Source of the DNA: Pseudomonas brenneri
GTDB lineage: Bacteria > Pseudomonadota > Gammaproteobacteria > Pseudomonadales > Pseudomonadaceae
Reading direction: 5' to 3'
DNA length: 64,000 nt
Assembly: GCF_007858285.1 (NCBI RefSeq)
Contig: NZ_VFIL01000013.1
Span: 1 to 64,000, forward strand
Shown here one piece after another: positions 1 through 7,845 of this stretch; the first letter of the stretch is position 1; every line of letters begins with the position of its first letter. The notes beneath the pieces were generated by a model that saw only the letters and a list, made by a program, of their open reading frames with translations, was not told where the DNA came from and did no database searches. Made by a program: the position numbers and the translations under genes.

Positions 1-60
1 CACGAATTGCTTGATTCAGTTGTTAAAGAGCGGTTGGTTAAGATCTTTCGTCTCAACCGA
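1..60 (-). promoter_or_regulatory. rRNA operon leader with boxA (16S gene off left edge)
   Basis: Read on the minus strand, 32-21 is CGCTCTTTAACA, a close match to the boxA antitermination element (TGCTCTTTAACA) of bacterial rRNA leaders. The bases that follow to the window edge match what I remember of the Pseudomonas 16S leader. The 16S gene itself is not in the window, so the operon should run leftwards out of it. The identification rests on boxA together with the three strong promoters just upstream. Confidence 0.85.
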
Positions 61-67
61 GGCGCGC

Positions 68-95
68 ATTCTACAGCAGCCTCATTTGCTGTCAA
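68..95 (-). promoter_or_regulatory. rrn promoter, leader-proximal copy
   Basis: On the minus strand a -35 TTGACA (95-90) and a -10 TAGAAT (73-68) are separated by exactly 16 bp. A GC-rich stretch (GCGCGCC) follows the -10, like the discriminator of stringently controlled stable-RNA promoters. It is the last of three tandem promoters before boxA. Confidence 0.85.
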
Positions 96-176
96 GTGAT
101 TATTTTCAGAAGTTTTCAAGGAATCCTCAACAACTTCAACCACTTGCGCTTTCGATCTCTCGTCAGCGGGAGGCGA

Positions 177-204
177 ATTCTACAGCGTTACACGCTGCTG
201 TCAA
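177..204 (-). promoter_or_regulatory. rrn promoter, middle copy
   Basis: On the minus strand a -35 TTGACA (204-199) and -10 TAGAAT (182-177) have a 16 bp spacer. The hexamers and spacing are the same as in the leader-proximal copy, and the region after the -10 (TCGCCTCC) is again GC-rich. Confidence 0.85.
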
Positions 205-322
205 CACCTCTTTTTCAACTTCCTTTTGGCTTCGATGAACTGAAGCAACCCGCTGCCGAAAACTGCGTAACTCATTGTTTACCAAGGAGTTTTCCGTTTC
301 GACTGCGCCGGAAGTGGGGCGA

Positions 323-350
323 ATTATAGACTTCCTGATTCTGCGGTCAA
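323..350 (-). promoter_or_regulatory. rrn promoter, distal copy
   Basis: On the minus strand a -35 TTGACC (350-345) and a perfect -10 TATAAT (328-323) are 16 bp apart, followed by TCGCCCC. It begins only a few bases beyond the msrQ stop codon at 358, so the first rRNA promoter abuts the end of msrQ. Confidence 0.8.
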
Positions 351-357
351 GGGCTAA

Positions 358-981
358 TTACACTTTTGTTGCAGAAGGTGCTTTTTTAGCAATAAGACGA
401 GGGATTCGACGCATCACAGGCGGGATCCGCAGGAGCAAAAGCAGCGCGCCTATAGAAGCATAGATAGCCCATTCCTTCAGGTCAGCCCGCACGATCCAAA
501 GCATGTGCAATAAACCAAGCCCCAGAATCACATACACCAAGCGATGCAGCTTCTTCCAACGGCTACCCAACCGACGCTGGCTGTAGCGATTAGAGGTCAC
601 CGCCAACGCCAGCAGGCCCAGGAAACCCAGCGCCCCCACAATAATGTAGGGCCGCTTGCGTAACTCCACACCCAATTGCGACCAATCCAACCCCAGGATA
701 AATACACAGTAAGCCGCAAGGTGCAGCACCACATAAGCAAAGCACCACAACCCCAACTGCCGGCGCACAGCGATCCACCCTGCCCAACCGCTCAGTTTTT
801 GCAGAGGCGTCATCCCCAAGGTGACCAGCAACAGGATTAGCGTTCCCAGCCCCAGGCGATCAACCAGCACTTTGCCGGGATCTGGCCCCAAGGCCAGGCT
901 CCAGGCCTCATACAACCAATACAACGGCCACACCGCCGCTGCTATAAAGACGCCAACGCGCCATATGGGGTAACGCATCAA
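358..981 (-). CDS. msrQ: Heme-binding membrane subunit MsrQ of methionine sulfoxide reductase
   Basis: MsrQ (YedZ family) is an inner-membrane b-type heme protein that passes electrons from the respiratory chain to periplasmic MsrP. The 207-residue product has the usual length and about five to six hydrophobic helices. Histidines in the middle helices (for example in VVLHLAAY and KLHRLVY) are candidate heme ligands. It overlaps the end of msrP by four bases, so the two genes are translationally coupled. The rRNA promoter cluster begins directly after its stop. Confidence 0.95.
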   Translation of the reverse strand: MMRYPIWRVGVFIAAAVWPLYWLYEAWSLALGPDPGKVLVDRLGLGTLILLLVTLGMTPLQKLSGWAGWIAVRRQLGLWCFAYVVLHLAAYCVFILGLDWSQLGVELRKRPYIIVGALGFLGLLALAVTSNRYSQRRLGSRWKKLHRLVYVILGLGLLHMLWIVRADLKEWAIYASIGALLLLLRIPPVMRRIPRLIAKKAPSATKV

Positions 982-1991
982 TAGTTCTTCCGCAGATCAA
1001 GGCCCGTATAAAGAGAGGCGACCTCTTGCGAGTAACCGTTGAACATCTGCGTCTCGCGCACATTCGGGCTGAACAAGCCACTGGGCAGCCGTCGTTCCCG
1101 CGCCTGGGTCCAGCGCGGATGATCGACCGTGGGATTCACATTCGCATAAAACCCATACTCATCCGCCGCAATGCTTTGCCAGGTAGTTTTCGGCTGCTCA
1201 CTCACCAGACTGATCCGCACGATGGACTTCACACTCTTGAAGCCATACTTCCATGGCACCACCAAACGCAGCGGCGCACCATTCTGGTTGGGCAATTCAC
1301 GCCCATACATGCCCACCGCCAGGATCGCCAGAGGATTCATCGCCTCATCCAGGCGCAACCCTTCTACATAAGGCCAGTCGATCAGACCGAAGCTCGAACG
1401 CTGGCCCGGCATGCTCTTGGGGTCCTGGAGGGTTTCAAAGCGGATGTACTTGGCCTTGGAGGTCGGCTCAACCTGTTTCAGCAGGGCTGATATGGGGAAC
1501 CCCATCCAGGGAATGACCATCGACCATGCCTCGACACAGCGCAGACGGTAGATCCGTTCTTCCAACTGATACGGCTTCATGAAGTCTTCCAAGGCATAAC
1601 GCCCCGGCTTTGCAACCTCCCCATCAATTACGACGCTCCATGGCTCGGTCTTGAGTGACCCGGCATTCGCCGCCGGGTCGCTCTTGTCGGTACCGAACTC
1701 ATAGAAGTTGTTGTAGTGGGTCGCATCCTTGAATGGCGTGATGGCTTCGTCTTTGACCGTCACCGCCTGCCATTGCGTACCAGGCAGCTTCTCGGCAAAC
1801 CAGCCGGGAGCCTTGCCGGGCTCGACATCGGCATAACGCGCAGCGTCAGCCGCACTCGCCCAACGCGGCAGGCTACTGGCCGCGATACCGGCAAGCGCGC
1901 CACCGAGCAAACTGCGACGGGAGAAATAGAGGGATTCTGGGGTGACATCCGATTCGTGGCAGTCGGACGCTTTGGGCAACTTGATTAACAT
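978..1991 (-). CDS. msrP: Molybdopterin-dependent methionine sulfoxide reductase catalytic subunit MsrP
   Basis: MsrP (formerly YedY) reduces oxidised methionines in periplasmic proteins using a molybdopterin cofactor. The 337-residue protein starts with a Tat signal: SRRSLLGG at about residues 28-35, a hydrophobic stretch, then an AxA-like cleavage site near residue 48. The Mo-ligating cysteine is probably the one in YRLRCVEAWS, around residue 151. Export through Tat fits a cofactor loaded in the cytoplasm. It is the first gene of the msrPQ pair, and its partner MsrQ follows with a four-base overlap. Confidence 0.96.
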   Translation of the reverse strand: MLIKLPKASDCHESDVTPESLYFSRRSLLGGALAGIAASSLPRWASAADAARYADVEPGKAPGWFAEKLPGTQWQAVTVKDEAITPFKDATHYNNFYEFGTDKSDPAANAGSLKTEPWSVVIDGEVAKPGRYALEDFMKPYQLEERIYRLRCVEAWSMVIPWMGFPISALLKQVEPTSKAKYIRFETLQDPKSMPGQRSSFGLIDWPYVEGLRLDEAMNPLAILAVGMYGRELPNQNGAPLRLVVPWKYGFKSVKSIVRISLVSEQPKTTWQSIAADEYGFYANVNPTVDHPRWTQARERRLPSGLFSPNVRETQMFNGYSQEVASLYTGLDLRKNY

Positions 1992-2054
1992 GGCAACTCC
2001 GCAGCATTGGAGAACTGATGCACCAATAGACTGCGGAGTATGGGGGAAATTACA

Positions 2055-2912
2055 TTAAGGCAATGTTTTGTCCCGGCGAAGATGCAGCAGGTACTGAACC
2101 GGACCCGATGCGGCATACACCAGGAACGCCAGCAGCAGAATCCGCGGTGGATCGCTGAAGACGACCGCGAAGACCAGCACCACCACCAGAATCGCCACGA
2201 AAGGCACTCGCCCCTTCAGGTCGAACTCCTTGAAGCTGTTGTACTTGATGTTACTGACCATCAGCATGCCGGCCGCCGCAACCATCAAGGCCACCAGGAA
2301 CGACATCTTCGAACCCTGGATACCGTAATCACTGAACGCCCAGACAATACCCGCCACCACACCTGCCGCGGCAGGGCTGGCCAGGCCAATGAAGTAGCGT
2401 TTGTCGGCAGTACCTACCTGGGTATTGAAGCGCGCCAGACGCAGTGCAGCTCCCGCCACATAGATGAAGGCAACCATCCAGCCAACCTTGCCCATATCTC
2501 CCAGCGCCCAGGCAAACGCCAACAACGCAGGTGCGACACCAAAGGCAACCATGTCCGACAGAGAGTCGTACTCGGCACCGAAGGCGCTTTGGGTATTGGT
2601 CATCCGCGCCACGCGCCCATCAAGGCCGTCGAGCACCATGGCCACGAAGATCGCGATGGCGGCAAAACCGAAGTATTTGCTGGCACTCGCCGCATCACCT
2701 GCCGCCAAGGCGCTCTGGGCGCTCATGGAATTGATGATGGAGTAGAAACCGGCAAACAGGTTCGCCGTGGTGAACAGGTTGGGCAGAAGATAGATGCCAC
2801 GATGCCGGACCTTGCGGCCTTCCGCGTCACGCCCTTCTTCGACATGCTCATCGATCGGTAGCAGGCTTTCGGCGTCAGAGGCCTGGTTTGGCTCTTCGGG
2901 ACGTTCGCTCAT
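2055..2912 (-). CDS. pssA: CDP-diacylglycerol-serine O-phosphatidyltransferase
   Basis: PssA joins CDP-diacylglycerol and L-serine to form phosphatidylserine, the precursor of phosphatidylethanolamine. The 285-residue product carries the CDP-alcohol phosphotransferase signature DG-x2-AR-x8-G-x3-D-x3-D (starting DGLDGRVARM) and several membrane helices, after a polar N-terminal extension of about 40 residues. It is the membrane-embedded type, not the phospholipase D-like E. coli enzyme. It lies between msrP and the ilvC terminator and has about 100 bp of its own upstream DNA. Confidence 0.93.
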   Translation of the reverse strand: MSERPEEPNQASDAESLLPIDEHVEEGRDAEGRKVRHRGIYLLPNLFTTANLFAGFYSIINSMSAQSALAAGDAASASKYFGFAAIAIFVAMVLDGLDGRVARMTNTQSAFGAEYDSLSDMVAFGVAPALLAFAWALGDMGKVGWMVAFIYVAGAALRLARFNTQVGTADKRYFIGLASPAAAGVVAGIVWAFSDYGIQGSKMSFLVALMVAAAGMLMVSNIKYNSFKEFDLKGRVPFVAILVVVLVFAVVFSDPPRILLLAFLVYAASGPVQYLLHLRRDKTLP

Positions 2913-3012
2913 GGACTTTACCTTGCAACGGTGTGAAAAAATTCGACAGACACTTGCGGCGAGTGTTCGCCCGCAAACGATGCAGCTTTATACCAGAACC
3001 AGCCCTCAAACG

Positions 3013-3038
3013 AAAAAACGCGGCCGAGGCCGCGTTTT
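3013..3038 (-). terminator. Rho-independent terminator of the ilv operon
   Basis: A near-perfect palindrome (ACGCGGCC / GGCCGCGT) is flanked by A and T runs. On the minus strand the stem ends in TTTTTT, 17 bases past the ilvC stop codon. The flanking runs could let it work in both directions. Confidence 0.85.
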
Positions 3039-3055
3039 CACTTGATACGTACGAC

Positions 3056-4072
3056 TTAGTTCTTGGCTTTGTCGACGATCTTGTTGGCACCGATCCACGG
3101 CATCATGGAGCGCAGTTGCTCGCCGATGATTTCGATACCGTGAGCGGCGTTGTTACGACGCTTGGCGGTCATCGAAGGGTAGCCGGTTGCACCTTCGCTG
3201 ATGAACATTTTGGCGTACTCGCCGTCCTGAATACGTTTCAGGGCGTTGCGCATGGCCTGACGGGATTCGGCGTTGATCACTTCCGGACCGGTCACGTACT
3301 CGCCGTATTCGGCGTTGTTGGAGATCGAGTAGTTCATGTTGGCGATACCGCCTTCGTACATGAGGTCAACGATCAGCTTCAGTTCGTGCAGGCACTCGAA
3401 GTAGGCCATTTCCGGCGCGTAGCCAGCTTCAACCAGGGTTTCGAAACCAGCTTTTACCAGCTCGACGGTACCGCCGCACAGAACGGCTTGCTCGCCGAAC
3501 AGGTCGGTTTCGGTCTCGTCCTTGAAGGTGGTTTCGATGATGCCGGTACGACCACCACCAACGCCTGCGGCGTAGGACAGTGCAACATTCTTGGCGTTGC
3601 CCGAGGCGTCCTGATAGATCGCGATCAGGTCAGGGATACCGCCGCCTTTGACGAACTCGGAACGTACGGTGTGGCCTGGAGCCTTGGGCGCGATCATGAT
3701 CACGTCGAGGTCAGCGCGCGGTACTACCTGGTTGTAGTGGATCGCGAAGCCGTGGGAGAAGGCCAGGGTGGCGCCCTTCTTGATGTTCGGCTCGATTTCG
3801 TTCTTGTACAGCGCGGACTGGAACTCGTCCGGGGTCAGGATCATGACCAGGTCGGCAGCAGCAACAGCGGAAGCAACGTCAGTCACTTTCAGGCCATGAG
3901 CCTCTGCCTTGGCAACGGTCGCCGAGCCTTTGCGCAGGCCAACGGTCACGTCAACGCCGGAGTCTTTCAGGTTGCACGCTTGAGCGTGGCCCTGGGAACC
4001 GTAGCCGATGATGGCAACTTTTTTGCCCTGGATGATCGACAGGTCACAATCTTTTTCGTAATAAACTTTCAT
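3056..4072 (-). CDS. ilvC: Ketol-acid reductoisomerase (NADP+)
   Basis: IlvC isomerises and reduces 2-acetolactate or 2-aceto-2-hydroxybutyrate, the second common step of valine, isoleucine and leucine synthesis. The 338-residue length fits the short class I enzyme. The nucleotide-binding loop is GYGSQGHA at residues 23-30, and the family histidine sits in AFSHGFAIHY. The C-terminal knotted domain looks complete. It is the third gene of ilvIHC, 46 bp downstream of ilvH, and is followed by a strong terminator. Confidence 0.98.
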   Translation of the reverse strand: MKVYYEKDCDLSIIQGKKVAIIGYGSQGHAQACNLKDSGVDVTVGLRKGSATVAKAEAHGLKVTDVASAVAAADLVMILTPDEFQSALYKNEIEPNIKKGATLAFSHGFAIHYNQVVPRADLDVIMIAPKAPGHTVRSEFVKGGGIPDLIAIYQDASGNAKNVALSYAAGVGGGRTGIIETTFKDETETDLFGEQAVLCGGTVELVKAGFETLVEAGYAPEMAYFECLHELKLIVDLMYEGGIANMNYSISNNAEYGEYVTGPEVINAESRQAMRNALKRIQDGEYAKMFISEGATGYPSMTAKRRNNAAHGIEIIGEQLRSMMPWIGANKIVDKAKN

Positions 4073-4118
4073 GAGGTTCCTCTATATATCCAGGCCCTTA
4101 GGCCATTCACTAATTGGG

Positions 4119-4610
4119 TTAGATGCTGAGTACTTTGTCGCCACGGGCAATCCCGGTGACACCACTGCGTACGGTTTCCAGAATCGAGGCCGTCCCGATC
4201 GACTGGATGAAGCTGTCCAGCTTGTCGCTTGTACCGGTCAGTTGCACGGTATAAACGCTGGCGCTCACATCGACGATCTGCCCGCGATAAATATCGGTAG
4301 TGCGTTTGATCTCGGCACGCTGGGCGCCCGTGGCCTTGACCTTGACCAGCATCAGCTCGCGCTCGATGTGGGCACTTTCCGACAAGTCGACCAGCTTGAC
4401 CACTTCGATCAGCTTGTTGAGGTTCTTGGTGATCTGCTCGATCACCTCATCGTGGCCTACAGTAGTCAACGTCAGACGCGACAGGGTCGGGTCTTCGGTC
4501 GGGGCCACGGTCAGGCTTTCGATGTTGTAGTTGCGTTGCGAAAACAGGCCGACAACACGAGACAGAGCGCCGGGTTCGTTCTCCAGAAGCAGGGAGATAA
4601 TGTGCCGCAT
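4119..4610 (-). CDS. ilvH: Acetolactate synthase small (regulatory) subunit
   Basis: IlvH binds the catalytic subunit IlvI, raises its activity and gives feedback inhibition by valine. An ACT domain begins at once (MRHIISLLLENEPGALSRVV), followed by the family C-terminal domain. I chose the ATG at 4610, giving 163 residues, because it matches the usual length and leaves a 2 bp gap after ilvI. The frame is open ten codons further upstream, but that start would overlap ilvI. Confidence 0.97.
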   Translation of the reverse strand: MRHIISLLLENEPGALSRVVGLFSQRNYNIESLTVAPTEDPTLSRLTLTTVGHDEVIEQITKNLNKLIEVVKLVDLSESAHIERELMLVKVKATGAQRAEIKRTTDIYRGQIVDVSASVYTVQLTGTSDKLDSFIQSIGTASILETVRSGVTGIARGDKVLSI

Positions 4611-4612
4611 GA

Positions 4613-6337
4613 TTAGGTTCGCTCCGTCTTGTTCAGCCACATGTCGCGCATAGAGCCGTCTTTGATCTGCATCGGGTAGACGTGCTCGCTGGTGTCGACC
4701 TGGATGTCGATGAACACCAGGCGATCCTTCATGGCGAACGCCTCTTCCATCTTCGGCTTCAGATCCTTCAAATCGGTGATGCGCATGCCGACGTGGCCAT
4801 AGGCTTCAACCAACTTGACGAAATCAGGCAGCGATTCCATGTAGGAATGGGAGTGACGGCTGTTGTAGCTCATGTCCTGCCACTGGCGAACCATGCCCAG
4901 CACACCGTTGTTCAGGCAGACGATCTTCACCGGCAAGCCATATTGCAGGCAGGTCGACAGCTCCTGGATGTTCATCTGGATGCTGCCCTCACCGGTCACG
5001 CATGCAACGTCGGTGTCGGGGAAGCTCAGTTTCACACCCATGGCCGCAGGGAAACCAAAGCCCATCGTGCCCAGGCCACCGGAGTTGATCCAGCGGTTAG
5101 GCTTGTCGAACTTGTAGTACTGCGCGGCGAACATCTGGTGCTGGCCCACGTCGGAGGTCACAAAGGCGTCGCCCTTGGTCACTTCGCACAGGGTTTCGAT
5201 CACGGTCTGTGGCTTGATAATGCTGCCGTCGCCCTTGTCGTAAGGGAACAAGCCGCGATCGCCACGCCATTCGTCGATCTGCTTCCACCAACTGGCAACG
5301 GACTCCTTGTTCGGTGCCTCACCGATGTCCTTGAGCGCGGCGACCATTTCGGTCAATACGCTTTCCACTGGACCTACGATCGGCACGTCGGCCTTGATGG
5401 TCTTGGAGATGGACGCCGGGTCAATATCGATGTGGATGATCTTGGCATTCGGGCAGAACTTACTCGCGCCGTTGATCACCCGGTCATCGAACCGCGCCCC
5501 CACGGCCAGAATCACATCGGCGTGGTGCATGGTCAGGTTGGCGGTGTAGCTGCCGTGCATGCCGAGCATGCCGACGAACTGACGATCCGAACCCGGGAAG
5601 GCGCCGAGCCCCATCAGGGTGTTGGTCACTGGCAGGTTCAGCATCTTGGCCAGTTCGGTCAGCGGTGCGGAACCGCCGCCCAGGATCACCCCACCGCCGG
5701 AGTAAAGCACTGGGCGCTTGGCCGCCAGGAGCATTTCTGCTGCCTTGCGGATCTGCCCCGAGTGCCCACGAACAGCCGGGCTGTAGGAGCGCAGCTTGGC
5801 TTTCTTCGGGAAGACGTATTCGAATTTTTCCGCCGGGTTGGTCATGTCTTTCGGGATATCGACCACCACCGGACCCGGGCGACCGGACTGTGCGAGGTAA
5901 AAGGCCTTTTTCATGACGTCCGGGATCTCCGACGGATGCTTGATCATGAAGCTGTGCTTCACGATCGGCCGGGAGATACCGATCATGTCGGTTTCCTGGA
6001 ATGCATCGGTACCAACCATGGTGCTAGGCACCTGGCCGGAAATGATCACCATCGGAATGGAGTCCATATAAGCAGTCGCGATGCCGGTAATGGCATTGGT
6101 TGCGCCTGGGCCGGACGTTACCAGGACCACACCGGCTTTACCGGTGGCACGGGCATAACCGTCAGCCATATGGGTCGCGGCCTGTTCGTGGCGAACCAGG
6201 ATGTGGGTAACACCAGGTTCCTTGAACAGTGCGTCGTAGACATGCAGCAGAGCACCACCTGGGTACCCGTAGATATAGTCGACGCCTTCGTCACGCAAAA
6301 AGCGGACGAGCATCTCACCACCAGATAAAAGCTCCAC
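4613..6337 (-). CDS. ilvI: Acetolactate synthase large (catalytic) subunit
   Basis: IlvI is the TPP- and FAD-dependent enzyme that condenses two pyruvates, or pyruvate and 2-oxobutyrate, in the first common branched-chain amino acid step. The catalytic glutamate is in RHEQAA (E51). The TPP/Mg motif GEGSIQMN...LNN lies near residues 440-470. I chose the GTG at 6337 (574 residues): AGAGG lies a normal distance upstream and the length fits the family. An in-frame GTG at 6346 would add three residues but falls inside that ribosome-binding site. It is the first gene of ilvIHC, behind a leader of more than 250 bases. Confidence 0.97.
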   Translation of the reverse strand: MELLSGGEMLVRFLRDEGVDYIYGYPGGALLHVYDALFKEPGVTHILVRHEQAATHMADGYARATGKAGVVLVTSGPGATNAITGIATAYMDSIPMVIISGQVPSTMVGTDAFQETDMIGISRPIVKHSFMIKHPSEIPDVMKKAFYLAQSGRPGPVVVDIPKDMTNPAEKFEYVFPKKAKLRSYSPAVRGHSGQIRKAAEMLLAAKRPVLYSGGGVILGGGSAPLTELAKMLNLPVTNTLMGLGAFPGSDRQFVGMLGMHGSYTANLTMHHADVILAVGARFDDRVINGASKFCPNAKIIHIDIDPASISKTIKADVPIVGPVESVLTEMVAALKDIGEAPNKESVASWWKQIDEWRGDRGLFPYDKGDGSIIKPQTVIETLCEVTKGDAFVTSDVGQHQMFAAQYYKFDKPNRWINSGGLGTMGFGFPAAMGVKLSFPDTDVACVTGEGSIQMNIQELSTCLQYGLPVKIVCLNNGVLGMVRQWQDMSYNSRHSHSYMESLPDFVKLVEAYGHVGMRITDLKDLKPKMEEAFAMKDRLVFIDIQVDTSEHVYPMQIKDGSMRDMWLNKTERT

Positions 6338-6435
6338 GTTGTTCACCTCTAAAACGCCAGAATACCGTCCGTTGAAAACCGACGGGTCTTAATAGGTTTA
6401 CTTCTCAACAGAGCATGAGCGACGGTGGTCGCCGA

Positions 6436-6552
6436 CTACGTCAGCACTGACTGAGCAAGTATTGGGATCGTCCCAAGTGTTGCGGGCTTTTCCCACCCAG
6501 CGCGAGGTAACGCGTTGCGGGTGTAACAGGTCGGCGCGGATGTGCGCCTCAT
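6436..6552 (-). other. Possible ilvI leader peptide (uncertain)
   Basis: A 38-codon open frame starts at the ATG at 6552 and stops at 6436, about 100 bases before ilvI. Its last 13 codons (LGTIPILAQSVLT) hold six branched-chain residues, which would suit ribosome-stalling attenuation. Against this, no convincing ribosome-binding site precedes the ATG, and the weak CCGTC/GACGG hairpin after it has no clear U-tract. Treat as a hypothesis. Confidence 0.25.
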
Positions 6553-6602
6553 GATCTGCTGAGCGGGCCTGCTTCTGGCAGTCCCGATACAGCGGACTTT
6601 GG

Positions 6603-6631
6603 ATTCTTCTGTTTCAGCCCCTTCAAGTCAA
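6603..6631 (-). promoter_or_regulatory. Candidate sigma70 promoter of ilvIHC
   Basis: On the minus strand TTGACT (6631-6626) and AAGAAT (6608-6603) are 17 bp apart. Transcription would begin near 6596, leaving a leader of about 260 bases before ilvI. The -10 is only moderate. The gap from 6338 to 6768 otherwise holds the possible leader peptide and the hairpin behind the yqcC-like gene. Confidence 0.45.
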
Positions 6632-6740
6632 GCAATAATTGCGCTTTTTTCCAACTAAGCGCATGAGAACGCAGAAGAAAGGGGTTTGAGGAGGGATAAA
6701 ACTCGCCTGAATGTCGTCAAGCGGTAGAAATGTGCGCAAG

Positions 6741-6761
6741 ACTGCCGGAAAAACCGGCAGT
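6741..6761 (-). terminator. Hairpin after the mrcB-lpoP-yqcC cluster
   Basis: An 8 bp perfect stem (ACTGCCGG / CCGGCAGT) with a five-base loop lies just past the stop of the YqcC-like gene. The minus-strand sequence after the stem is only weakly T-rich, so termination may be partial. Confidence 0.5.
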
Positions 6762-6768
6762 CAGGCAA

Positions 6769-7098
6769 TTAACGAGCGTCGACGATCAGTTGGTCGAACT
6801 TTTTCAGCGCATTGCGCAAGCCGAGGCTCTCGCGCGGACGATCGGCGTAGACCATCTCGGCCATCTCCAGGATTCCCGACGCATTGGGCAGCGGCAAGTC
6901 CTGCTCCAGGATCTGTTTCATCCGGGCCAGGAAAATCCACTGCAACCACTGATGAAAATCCAGGGTATCGACAGAAAAAGGCTCGACGCTGCTCAGCGCC
7001 TCGGCGCTGGGAGACACTTCGTCCCACCAGCCCTGCACGCGCAGTTCACGCTCAATCAACAGCAATTGTTCGGCAATCGCCGGAAAACGCGAATCCAT
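6769..7098 (-). CDS. YqcC-family protein of unknown function
   Basis: The 109-residue soluble protein resembles E. coli YqcC (DUF446). Shared features include a PF-x-x-DT...WLQW segment around residues 40-55, LPLP, and a C-terminal leucine-rich helix. The biochemical function is unknown. Its ATG overlaps the lpoP stop by one base, so it is probably cotranslated with mrcB-lpoP. That co-location is the only hint of a cell-envelope link. Confidence 0.8.
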   Translation of the reverse strand: MDSRFPAIAEQLLLIERELRVQGWWDEVSPSAEALSSVEPFSVDTLDFHQWLQWIFLARMKQILEQDLPLPNASGILEMAEMVYADRPRESLGLRNALKKFDQLIVDAR

Positions 7099-7829
7099 CA
7101 GAGGCTGACCTTGGCTTTTTGCCGGGCCTGGGCTGCGCCAGCGGCGTCACCTTGCGCAGCGCGGGCATCACCAATCAAGGCCCACAGACTGGCTTGCAGG
7201 TCAGGGCGACCATTGGCCATGGTCAAGCCACGACGGGCGAACTGTTCAGCTTGTGGCGCATCCCCCTGGGCCATGCGCACTTGTGCCAGGCGATACAGAA
7301 CCTGTGGTTCACGCGGCGCTACACGCTGGGCGCGCTCAAGGCTGGACGATGCGCCGTTCAAGTCACCCCCAGCCTGCTGTTGCTGGGCGGTCGTGAGCAA
7401 GGCCAGGACCGGACCGTCCAATTGCTCGTCGGCAGACAGCCCACCGCTGCTTGCGGAAGGAATCCCACTCGGTGTCGAAGGCATGGAGTAGCTGCCCTGG
7501 TTGATCGGCGCCGTTTGAATCGGCGCGGAGTTCGACGGACCCGGGGTGATTGGCCCAGGCGTCCATGGCGCGGAGCTGATCGGCGCAGAAGTCGTGGCAC
7601 CACCGCCCGGAACCATGACCACCACACCGGAATCCTGAGGCACGGCCTGCGTCGTGGCTGGGTTCGGACGCGTGACCACGGTCTGGCGAAAACCGCCATT
7701 GGCCGAAATCCGATCATTGTTGGACACGGCCGTGCCGGAATCCACCACCGGGATGGAGCCACGCTGCACGGTGGAACAACCACTGAGCAAAGCCAATGTT
7801 GTAACAGCTGGAATCAACCACTTGTTCAC
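7098..7829 (-). CDS. lpoP: Lipoprotein with TPR-like C-terminus, probable PBP1b activator LpoP
   Basis: A lipoprotein signal (MNKWLIPAVTTLALLSGC, lipobox LSGC, Cys18) is followed by a long proline-, serine- and threonine-rich linker. A helical TPR-like domain then starts near residue 140, with tandem A/R-rich helices. In P. aeruginosa the lipoprotein encoded next to the PBP1b gene, LpoP, is an outer-membrane activator of that synthase. Position, architecture and size all fit. It starts 16 bp after mrcB. The name rests on synteny and architecture, not on residue-level comparison. Confidence 0.82.
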   Translation of the reverse strand: MNKWLIPAVTTLALLSGCSTVQRGSIPVVDSGTAVSNNDRISANGGFRQTVVTRPNPATTQAVPQDSGVVVMVPGGGATTSAPISSAPWTPGPITPGPSNSAPIQTAPINQGSYSMPSTPSGIPSASSGGLSADEQLDGPVLALLTTAQQQQAGGDLNGASSSLERAQRVAPREPQVLYRLAQVRMAQGDAPQAEQFARRGLTMANGRPDLQASLWALIGDARAAQGDAAGAAQARQKAKVSL

Positions 7830-7845
7830 TTGAAATCCTCTTTGC

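Noticed and set aside
6337..6346. Longer ilvI start at GTG 6346
   Set aside because: This codon lies within the AGAGGTG ribosome-binding site of the GTG at 6337, which gives the standard 574-residue protein.
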